A stretch of 7,167 bases of DNA from JANRKN01 sp033763435. Its GTDB lineage: Bacteria > Planctomycetota > Phycisphaerae > Phycisphaerales > UBA1924. Shown here one piece after another: positions 1 through 5,150 of the stretch (positions within the stretch are counted from its first letter, which is position 1; each line of letters begins with the position of its first letter). A model generated the notes under the pieces. That model was not told the origin of the DNA. It saw only the letters and a list, made by a program, of their open reading frames with translations, and did not search any database. The stretch lies in NCBI GenBank assembly GCA_033763435.1, contig JANRKN010000148.1:1-7167 (forward strand), read 5' to 3'. Made by a program: the position numbers and the translations under genes.

Positions 1-115
1 CCATCACCGACCAGACGATCAGCACCATCGCGGTGCAGAGCATCACCGCCAGCGCCGAAAGCAGCGGCATGACCTTGCTCGTCAGGTACTTTCGCGTCAG
101 CAACGCCTGATACAC
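1..115 (-). CDS. FtsX/LolC-like ABC transporter permease, N-terminal fragment
   Basis: Reading leftward from a GTG at 115-113, the frame stays open to the window edge and gives 38 residues beginning MYQALLTRKYLTSKVMPLL, followed by a hydrophobic stretch ending LIVWSVM. A short basic amphipathic start with R-K-Y-L and then one long transmembrane helix is the usual beginning of FtsX/MacB/LolC-type permeases. That family works with an ABC ATPase in lipoprotein release or other envelope tasks. The GTG was chosen because the similarity to such N-termini begins there; an upstream ATG at 126-124 is out of frame, and no clear Shine-Dalgarno is visible. The gene starts 22 bp after the preceding gene's stop, so it is probably co-transcribed with it. 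Most of the protein lies outside the window, so substrate and subfamily cannot be decided. Confidence 0.6.
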   Translation of the reverse strand, partial: MYQALLTRKYLTSKVMPLLSALAVMLCTAMVLIVWSVM

Positions 116-137
116 GCCGCGAGCATACGCGCGATGG

Positions 138-692
138 TCAGCGGGAGAGCCAACGCCCGACCGCGAACCCGAGGGCACCCCACACGATCAGATTGCCGAC
201 GATGCCCCACCAGATCCATCGCGTGGGCTCCGTCGCGGGGCCTGGTAGCCCCGTGAAGCTGGGCAGGGCGATCGTCATGGGCACCACGTTCGGAACCGCG
301 GGCACAAACCGTCGCGTGTGGATCGTCATCGGGAACGGAAGACCGATCGCAGTCTCGAACACGCGCTCACCGAACTGAGTGGCCGGCTCGCGATGCACGA
401 AGCTCCAAGGCGCGCTGTACTTCGTGCCCATCGGTGCGCCCGGTCCGCTAAAAGTTGGGTCGACCGCGGCGCTATAGACAATCTGGATCGGCCAAGAGTC
501 GCCCTTCATCGAGCCCCAAGCGATCGGCCCCGTGGTCGTCGGCGTCACATAGAAAAGCATCGCGCCCGTTGACCTGAAGCACGTGATCGATGACAACACC
601 GGATAGTGGACGAACAGCGCCAGCGCGCATGCGATGAGCACCGCGATCAGCGGGCCTCGGAGCGTGGTGCGCGTTGGGAGTGAATCGCTCAT
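138..692 (-). CDS. Small membrane protein of unknown function, two predicted TM helices
   Basis: This is a 184-residue protein I do not recognise. It has a hydrophobic helix near the N-terminus (about residues 12-34, LIAVLIACALALFVHYPVLS) and a second at the C-terminus (about 159-181, rich in Trp and Gly: WIWWGIVGNLIVWGALGFAV). Between them lies about 120 residues of polar, Pro-rich sequence that would sit on one side of the membrane, probably outside. No catalytic motif is visible. The ATG at 692 was preferred over an in-frame ATG at 740 because it lies 8 nt after the dehydrogenase stop and avoids a 40-nt overlap. The gene lies between the dehydrogenase and the permease on the same strand, so it is probably in their operon. 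Its sequence is visibly less GC-rich than its neighbours (for example about 55% over 541-600, against about 73% over 1201-1260), which suggests relaxed codon use or a different origin. Confidence 0.7.
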   Translation of the reverse strand: MSDSLPTRTTLRGPLIAVLIACALALFVHYPVLSSITCFRSTGAMLFYVTPTTTGPIAWGSMKGDSWPIQIVYSAAVDPTFSGPGAPMGTKYSAPWSFVHREPATQFGERVFETAIGLPFPMTIHTRRFVPAVPNVVPMTIALPSFTGLPGPATEPTRWIWWGIVGNLIVWGALGFAVGRWLSR

Positions 693-700
693 GCACAGTC

Positions 701-2098
701 TCAGGGGAGTGTCCCCTGCACCGTCACAGGCCTGAGCCACCGCATCACTGCGGCGCTTCCGACGGCGCTGGCCTCGGGGTGGTTGCTCGCGGGCCAGGGG
801 CCCGTGTGCGTCATCGCGGGCGCGACGCGGACGCCCGTCGGCACGCCGTTGACGATCACGCGCCCCGCGCGGGCCATGCGCCGCTCCATCACGAGTGCGA
901 ACAGCTCGCCGCCGCGCTCACGCGCTGAGGCCCAGACGGTGCCGGTGAGTGAGCCGGGAAGGAGGTCGAGTAGCGCGGGCAGTTCGTCGGCGCGTGCGTG
1001 GACGAGGACGGTCGATGGGCCGAAGGTTTCGTGAAGGAGCGTGCTGTGCACCGCGCCGCGGGCGCGCAGCAGCGCGGGGCGCGTGGTGCCGTCGGTCGGC
1101 TGCGTCGCGCCCACGAGCGGCTCTGCGTGCGGCGCGCAGTCGCGCAGGCGCGCGAGGTACGCCGAGGCGATCCACGGCGCGAGGGGCCGGCGCGCGGGGC
1201 CCGCGTTGAGCTTTGCCGTGAGCGCACGCTCGAACGCCTCGCCCCGCCCGCCCAGAGCGTCCAGCTCGACCAGCACGATCAGCCCGGGCTTGGTGCACTG
1301 CTGGCCGTGGCGGAGCAGGATCGATGAGGCCAGCGCGCCCGCAGCATCGAGCGTTGCTTCCTCGAGCGCCCCCGGCAGCAGCACGACGGGGTTCAGGCTT
1401 CCCTGCTCGGCATAGACCGGGATCGGCATGGGCCTCGCGCGCGCAAGCTCCGCCAGCGCGACGCCCCCCGCGACCGAGCCCGTGAACCCAACGCCCGCGA
1501 GCGCCGGGTGCGCCAGCAGCGCGCGGGCGAGCGTGTGGTCGCGCGGGTCGGGATGGGCTTGGAGCGAATCCAGATACTGCACCGCGTCGGGCGCGATCGG
1601 CGCGCAGGCCTCGCGGGCCAGCGCCGCGAGCCGCCGACCAAGCCTCGGGTGCGCGGGATGCTCTTTGACCACCACGGCGCATCCCGCGGCCAGGGCCGAC
1701 GCGGTGTCGCCCCCGAGCACGCCGTAGGCGAGCGGGAAGTTGCTGGCGCCGAAGACCGCGACGGGCCCGATGGGGACGAGCACGCGCCGGAGATCGTGGT
1801 TGGGGCCGATGGGCAGGGCCTCGGGCGGGCTGTGCAGCTCGGCGAGGACTGGGCTTGAGCGCGCAAGCCCGGCGAACATCCGCAGCGTGCCGACGGCGCG
1901 GGCGAACTCCGGCTCCAGCTCCGCCGCGGTCAGCGCGGTTTCCTCCGAGGCGAGGGCGATGAGCTCGGGGCGGACGGCTTCGAGCCTTGAGGCCAGCGCC
2001 TCCAGCACGCGGGCCCGCGCGGGGCGATCGCGCAGCGTGCGCATCGCCCGCCCGGCCCGGTTGAGGGTCTGATTGACCGTGTCCGAATGCGGGTCCAA
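701..2098 (-). CDS. Aldehyde dehydrogenase, alpha-ketoglutaric semialdehyde dehydrogenase type
   Basis: The 465-residue product is an NAD(P)-dependent aldehyde dehydrogenase. It is closest in its motifs to alpha-ketoglutaric semialdehyde (2,5-dioxovalerate) dehydrogenases, which finish oxidative pentose, glucarate or hydroxyproline breakdown by making 2-oxoglutarate. Visible signatures are FGASNFPLA with the oxyanion Asn (N120), a GGDTASALAAGCAVVVKEHPA cofactor segment, VGFTGS (S208), AEQGSLNPV with the general-base Glu (E231), GQQCTKPG with the catalytic Cys (C268), ETFGPS, and a C-terminal NGVPTGVRVAPAMTHTGPWP block typical of this subgroup. All catalytic residues are present, so it should be active. 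The TTG start is set by AAGGAG six bases upstream. The protein begins late, at what is normally the first helix, so it is somewhat shorter than the roughly 500 residues usual in the subgroup. No sugar-acid pathway genes lie nearby, so the in vivo substrate is uncertain. It is divergent from comM and leads the minus-strand operon. Confidence 0.88.
   Translation of the reverse strand: MDPHSDTVNQTLNRAGRAMRTLRDRPARARVLEALASRLEAVRPELIALASEETALTAAELEPEFARAVGTLRMFAGLARSSPVLAELHSPPEALPIGPNHDLRRVLVPIGPVAVFGASNFPLAYGVLGGDTASALAAGCAVVVKEHPAHPRLGRRLAALAREACAPIAPDAVQYLDSLQAHPDPRDHTLARALLAHPALAGVGFTGSVAGGVALAELARARPMPIPVYAEQGSLNPVVLLPGALEEATLDAAGALASSILLRHGQQCTKPGLIVLVELDALGGRGEAFERALTAKLNAGPARRPLAPWIASAYLARLRDCAPHAEPLVGATQPTDGTTRPALLRARGAVHSTLLHETFGPSTVLVHARADELPALLDLLPGSLTGTVWASARERGGELFALVMERRMARAGRVIVNGVPTGVRVAPAMTHTGPWPASNHPEASAVGSAAVMRWLRPVTVQGTLP
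702..718. other. Perfect 7-bp inverted repeat over the dehydrogenase stop codon
   Basis: CAGGGGA (702-708) and TCCCCTG (712-718) flank a three-base centre. On the minus strand the hairpin spans the last codons and most of the stop codon of the dehydrogenase and ends 9 bases before the next gene's ATG. It could sequester the GGGGA that may serve as that gene's Shine-Dalgarno, or act as a processing or partial termination signal. No T-run follows, so it is not a standard terminator. Confidence 0.5.
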
Positions 2099-2104
2099 CG
2101 GCGA

Positions 2105-2110
2105 CTCCTT
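2105..2110 (-). promoter_or_regulatory. Ribosome binding site fixing the TTG start of the dehydrogenase
   Basis: On the minus strand, AAGGAG is followed by six bases and then TTG GAC CCG. The nearest in-frame ATG lies about 26 codons downstream inside the first conserved helix, and no ATG or GTG with comparable spacing lies upstream. This Shine-Dalgarno is therefore the main reason to accept TTG as the initiator. Confidence 0.75.
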
Positions 2111-2126
2111 CGTAACATATACTCGC
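2111..2126. promoter_or_regulatory. Possible back-to-back promoter core between the dehydrogenase and comM
   Basis: The 33-bp gap between the two divergent starts contains one AT-rich island in very GC-rich DNA. On the plus strand it holds TATACT (2118-2123), a good -10 match that would start transcription about at the A of the comM ATG (2132). On the minus strand it holds TATATG/TATGTT (2121-2114), which would start transcription next to the AAGGAG of the dehydrogenase. No good -35 is placed correctly for either direction; a minus-strand TTGAAC at 2149-2144 sits about 22 bases from the -10, which is too far. The promoter is inferred from composition and one hexamer only. Confidence 0.4.
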
Positions 2127-2131
2127 GGCGC

Positions 2132-3730
2132 ATGCTCTCGCGCGTTCAATCCTACTTGCTCGCCGGCATCGACGCCCAGCCCTGCGAGGTCGAGGTCGAC
2201 TTTGACGAAACCGCCCAGGACCGCGCGAGCGTCGTGGGCCTGCCCGATGCCGCGGTGAAGGAATCGCTCGAACGCGTGCGGTCGGCGCTGGTCAACTCGG
2301 GCTATGCGTTCATGCCCGGGCGGCTGCTGGTCAACCTCGCGCCCGCCGACGTGCGCAAAGAAGGCCCGCTCTACGACCTGCCGATCGCCGTCGCGCTGCT
2401 GATCAATCAGGGCATCATCCCCGCGCCGGGCACGCGCCCGCGGTCCGCGGCGGAGGGTTCGGGCGCGCCGCCCGACCTTCGCCGCACGCTGCTCGCGGGC
2501 GAGCTCGCGCTCGACGGGCGGCTGAGGCCGATTAAAGGCGCGATCGCGATGGCGATGCTCGCGCGCGAGCGGGGGATGGAATCGGTGATCGTGCCGATCG
2601 AGAACGCCGCCGAGGCCGCGGTCGTGAGTGGTGGTGGGGGCGGTGGGGAACGTGGGGGCGGTGGGGGTGTGTCGGTCTTCGGCGCGCGAACGCTGGCGGA
2701 AGTGGTGGGGCTCCTGACCGGCGACCTGCCCGCCGAGCCTGTGCCGTCGGTGGATGTTCAGAGCCTGCTCGCGCGGGCCGAGCCGCCGATTGATTTCTCG
2801 GAAGTGCGGGGGCAGGAGGCGGTCAAGCGCGCGATGGTGATCGCGGCCGCAGGCGGACACAACATCCTGATGCTCGGGCCCGCGGGCTCGGGCAAGACGA
2901 TGATGGCCAAGGCGCTGCCGGGCATCCTGCCCCCGCTCCCGCCCGAGGAGGCGCTGGTCATCACGCGGATCTACTCGGCCGCGGGCGAACTGAAGCCCGG
3001 CGAAGGGCTCGTGCGCACGCGCCCGGTCCGCAGCCCGCACCACACCGCCTCGAGCCCCGCGATCGTCGGCGGCGGCGCGATCCCCAGGCCCGGCGAGATC
3101 TCCCTCGCGCACCGAGGCGTGCTCTTCCTCGACGAACTCCCCGAGTTTCCGCGCCCGGTGCTCGAGACGCTCCGCCAGCCGCTGGAAGATCACGTCGTGT
3201 CGATCGCGCGCGCGCAGGCCTCGCTGCGGTTCCCGGCGTCGTTCATGCTCGTCGCCGCGATGAACCCCACGCCCCGCGGGCACGTCTCGGCGGGCGAGGT
3301 CGGTCGGCGCGAGATGGAGATGTACATGTCGCGCCTGTCGGGGCCGCTGCTGGACCGCATCGACATCCACGTCGAAGCGCCGGCGGTGCCTTGGAAAGAA
3401 CTCTCGGCGCAGGGCCCGGCCAAGGGCACCGGCACCGCGGAGATGGCCCAGCGCGTCGCCGACGCGCGCGCGGTCATGATCCGCCGGCAGGGCCCGGGCG
3501 TGCCCAACGCGCGGCTCAGCGGCAAGCAGCTCGACGCGCTCGCGCCGCTTGGGGATGATGCACGATCACTGCTCGGAAGCGCACTGTCGGACTTGGGACT
3601 TTCGGCGCGTGCGTACGACAAGGTCCGGCGCGTCGCGCGGACGATCGCGGATCTCGCAGGCGCCGAGGCGATCGCGCTCGAACACGTCGCTGAGGCGATT
3701 CAGTACCGCCTGCTCGATCGGAAAGCCTGA
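2132..3730 (+). CDS. comM: ComM/YifB-family Mg-chelatase-like AAA+ ATPase
   Basis: The 532-residue protein has the three-part layout of ComM/YifB. These are a Lon-protease-like ChlI N-domain (about 1-165, with VVGLPDAAVKES and KEGPLYDLPIAVALL), the AAA+ core (about 210-420) and a C-terminal helical domain (about 440-530). Walker A is GPAGSGKT at 249-256, Walker B ends in FLDE (D334, E335), and the arginine-bearing SGPLLDRID motif lies at 403-411. In Vibrio and Acinetobacter, ComM is a hexameric helicase that drives branch migration while incoming DNA is integrated during natural transformation; that role is inferred here. The start at 2132 was chosen because homology begins at MLSRVQSYLLAGIDA; an in-frame ATG at 2087 would overlap the divergent gene. 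Two oddities stand out. The usual NPCPCG-plus-CxC cysteine cluster is replaced (NPTPRG, 378-383), leaving C18 as the only cysteine. There is also a Gly-rich insert at 167-179. No Shine-Dalgarno is visible. Confidence 0.93.
   Translation: MLSRVQSYLLAGIDAQPCEVEVDFDETAQDRASVVGLPDAAVKESLERVRSALVNSGYAFMPGRLLVNLAPADVRKEGPLYDLPIAVALLINQGIIPAPGTRPRSAAEGSGAPPDLRRTLLAGELALDGRLRPIKGAIAMAMLARERGMESVIVPIENAAEAAVVSGGGGGGERGGGGGVSVFGARTLAEVVGLLTGDLPAEPVPSVDVQSLLARAEPPIDFSEVRGQEAVKRAMVIAAAGGHNILMLGPAGSGKTMMAKALPGILPPLPPEEALVITRIYSAAGELKPGEGLVRTRPVRSPHHTASSPAIVGGGAIPRPGEISLAHRGVLFLDELPEFPRPVLETLRQPLEDHVVSIARAQASLRFPASFMLVAAMNPTPRGHVSAGEVGRREMEMYMSRLSGPLLDRIDIHVEAPAVPWKELSAQGPAKGTGTAEMAQRVADARAVMIRRQGPGVPNARLSGKQLDALAPLGDDARSLLGSALSDLGLSARAYDKVRRVARTIADLAGAEAIALEHVAEAIQYRLLDRKA
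2634..2669 (+). repeat. 18-bp in-frame tandem duplication, G-rich, inside comM
   Basis: Two 18-bp units lie end to end, 2634-2651 and 2652-2669, and share GTGGGGGCGGTGGGG before diverging. They encode most of the Gly-rich stretch at residues 167-179 (six Gly, Glu-Arg, five Gly), between the N-domain and the AAA+ core. The unit is a multiple of three, so copy-number change would keep the frame. Four runs of at least four G (2636-2640, 2645-2648, 2654-2658, 2663-2667), separated by loops of 4, 5 and 4 bases, fit a G-quadruplex pattern on the coding strand. Confidence 0.8.
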
Positions 3731-3754
3731 TCGGAAAGCCTGATCGGAAAGCCT
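3716..3754 (+). repeat. Three perfect 13-bp tandem repeats across the comM stop codon
   Basis: GATCGGAAAGCCT occurs at 3716-3728, 3729-3741 and 3742-3754 without interruption. The first copy encodes the last residues of ComM (D-R-K-A), and the stop TGA is made from the last T of copy 1 plus GA of copy 2. Because the sequence after copy 3 also begins GA, any copy number would still give the same C-terminus and stop. The array fills most of the 31-bp gap to the convergent pgpA. Confidence 0.95.
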
Positions 3755-3756
3755 GA

Positions 3757-3774
3757 CGCGCTTAGCCGAGCGCG
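3757..3774. terminator. Weak hairpin at the comM/pgpA convergent junction
   Basis: CGCGCT (3757-3762) and AGCGCG (3769-3774) form a perfect 6-bp stem with a six-base loop, overlapping the pgpA stop codon. There is no T-run on either side. A shared intrinsic terminator is possible by position but poorly supported by sequence. Confidence 0.25.
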
Positions 3775-4274
3775 AGATGTGCCGCGATCTGCACCGCCGC
3801 GAGGGCGTAGAGCCCCGCGATCAGGTCATCGACAAGGATGCCGACGCCGCCCGGCAGTTTCTGGAGCCCTCGCGCGGGCCAGGGCTTGACGATGTCCGCA
3901 ACGCGGAACGCGATGAACGCGAACGCGAGCGTGAAGATCGTCGTCGGGCCCGAGGCGAGGCTGGCCGCGGGGAGCGCGAGCAGCGGCAGCACCTGCCCCG
4001 CGGTTTCGTCGGCGACGACTTTGCCCGGGTCCTTCTTGCCGAAGACATACTCGGCCTCGCCGCCGCCCGCGAGGCTCGCCCAGCAGAAGAACAGGAACAC
4101 CGCGCCGAGCGCCGCGTGGTAGACGATCGGCTTCTCGATCGGCCCCGCGCCCAACGCGATCAGCGCGCCCGCGAGGATCACCGTCGGCAGCGAGCCCCAC
4201 GTGCCCGACGCGGGCCTCATGAAGCCCAGGCCGAAGGTCGTCGCGGCGCGGAGGGCGAAGCTCATCCGGGGCAT
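3762..4274 (-). CDS. pgpA: Phosphatidylglycerophosphatase A
   Basis: The 170-residue membrane protein removes phosphate from phosphatidylglycerophosphate to give phosphatidylglycerol, at the inner membrane. PgpA-family motifs appear in order: GFMRPASGTWGSLP (17-30), KKDPGKVVADETAGQ (80-94, with the conserved D-E), FRVADIVKPWP (123-133) and GGVGILVDDLIAGLYA (142-157, with the D-D pair). These acidic residues are the likely metal and phosphate site. Hydrophobic segments at about 31-43, 52-70, 95-108 and 111-127 and a C-terminal helix match the family's multi-pass layout, and the length is normal. The ATG at 4274 was chosen because it overlaps the pgsA stop as TGATG, which suggests translational coupling; an ATG 9 bases further in is possible. 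Its substrate is made by the gene directly upstream. Confidence 0.93.
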   Translation of the reverse strand: MPRMSFALRAATTFGLGFMRPASGTWGSLPTVILAGALIALGAGPIEKPIVYHAALGAVFLFFCWASLAGGGEAEYVFGKKDPGKVVADETAGQVLPLLALPAASLASGPTTIFTLAFAFIAFRVADIVKPWPARGLQKLPGGVGILVDDLIAGLYALAAVQIAAHLALG

Positions 4275-4993
4275 CACGAGCGGGCTCCGGCGCTGGTTCC
4301 AGCCCGTGTGCGTGCCGCACGCCAGCAATAGGGCACACCCGAAAGCGCGGTGATGATGACCGTCGCCCAGACGAAGCCCAGGATCACATCATGGCCCATC
4401 GAGCCGGGCAGCCCGCCGTAGATCGAGATGATGCCCAGCACCGTCGGCACCGTGGCGGACTGGACGAACATTTTGACTTTGCCGATGACGTCCGCGCCGA
4501 ACTGCACGCCGTCGGCCTCGAGCACGCCCCGGATGCTGGTGACCAGCAGCTCGCGCGAGAGCATGACGACGACCATCCAGGGCGCAACGCCCGAGAGCTG
4601 ATAGCGCGCGCCATCCTCGGCGACGCGCTCGAACGCCGGACCGGCGAGGAACATGAATGCGCCGAGCACCAGGACCTTGTCGGCGAACGGGTCCATGATG
4701 CGCCCGAAGCGGGTGATGACGTTCCACCGGCGCGCGAGATAGCCGTCGAGCACGTCGGTGAGCGCCGCGACGATGAACAGAGGCCAGGCCCAGAGCAGCC
4801 AGGGATCGACGCCCGGCCCGGTCGCGTCGCCGGCAGGCCGTCCCATGCGGGGCCAGACCGCGAGCATCACAAAGAAGACCACCGCCATGACCACGCGCGC
4901 CATGGTGAGGGCGTTGGGGATCCACGCGCGTGCCGAAGCGTGCGGGCCGTGCTGGGCCTGACCGGGGAGTGTTCCGTTGGCTGCCGAACTCAT
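4274..4993 (-). CDS. pgsA: CDP-diacylglycerol--glycerol-3-phosphate 3-phosphatidyltransferase
   Basis: The 239-residue integral membrane enzyme joins CDP-diacylglycerol and glycerol 3-phosphate to give phosphatidylglycerophosphate and CMP. The complete CDP-alcohol phosphotransferase signature is present: D80, D83-G84, A87-R88, then G97, D101 and D105, with exact family spacing. Upstream, residues 24-31 (WIPNALTM) match the PNxLTxxR start typical of PgsA. Several hydrophobic helices follow (about 33-47, 65-79, 107-118, 134-150 and 180-230). A polar N-terminal tail of about 22 residues and a loop at 48-63 make it slightly longer than a typical PgsA of 180-200 residues. The ATG at 4993 is preceded by AAAGGG with a six-base spacer. 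It overlaps pgpA by the TGATG junction, so both enzymes come from one message. PgsA is preferred over other CDP-alcohol transferases such as cardiolipin or phosphatidylserine synthase because of this pgpA partner. Confidence 0.92.
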   Translation of the reverse strand: MSSAANGTLPGQAQHGPHASARAWIPNALTMARVVMAVVFFVMLAVWPRMGRPAGDATGPGVDPWLLWAWPLFIVAALTDVLDGYLARRWNVITRFGRIMDPFADKVLVLGAFMFLAGPAFERVAEDGARYQLSGVAPWMVVVMLSRELLVTSIRGVLEADGVQFGADVIGKVKMFVQSATVPTVLGIISIYGGLPGSMGHDVILGFVWATVIITALSGVPYCWRAARTRAGTSAGARS

Positions 4994-5150
4994 GCCGAAC
5001 CCTTTGCGAGATCCTTGCGGCGTCGCGTCCGAGGGTTGATGGTAACCGAACCGGGAGGGGGCGGAATTGGGCTACGCTTGGCGTTGAGGGTGGTGTCGGG
5101 GTGGGCGTGCTCACGGGGTGCCGTGGGCCGAGGCCCGGGGAGAGTCGCGA
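4994..5150. other. Divergent intergenic region between pgsA and the esterase gene
   Basis: These 157 bp should hold the promoters for both directions. The only hexamers resembling a -10 are TACGCT at 5073-5078 (plus strand) and TACCAT in GGTTACCATC near 5037-5046 (minus strand), and neither has a convincing -35. The right half is rich in G-runs on the plus strand (5053-5061, 5088-5105, 5115-5118). I see no operator palindrome or riboswitch-like fold. Confidence 0.4.
5139..5144 (+). promoter_or_regulatory. Ribosome binding site selecting the ATG at 5151
   Basis: GGAGAG, within a longer GGGGAGAG, lies six bases before ATG GAC CAG. The longer in-frame alternative (GTG at 5118) has no clear Shine-Dalgarno and would add an unremarkable 11-residue extension, so the ATG is preferred. 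Confidence 0.65.

Noticed and set aside
701..3370. A single 889-residue minus-strand open frame covering both the dehydrogenase and the region opposite comM
   Set aside because: Only the part from 2098 downwards matches a protein family. The upstream half is antisense to well-supported comM, is full of Arg/His low-complexity sequence, and lacks any motif.
3716..3754. Sequencing-adapter contamination, because the repeat resembles the start of a common adapter (AGATCGGAAGAGC)
   Set aside because: The repeat reads GATCGGAAAGCCT, which differs after GATCGGAA. It also forms an in-frame, sensible ComM C-terminus, so it appears genomic, although raw reads would settle it.
5088..5118. G-quadruplex in the pgsA/esterase intergenic region
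   Set aside because: The G-runs are short and the third loop is nine bases, outside the usual pattern. The comM G-tract is a much better candidate.
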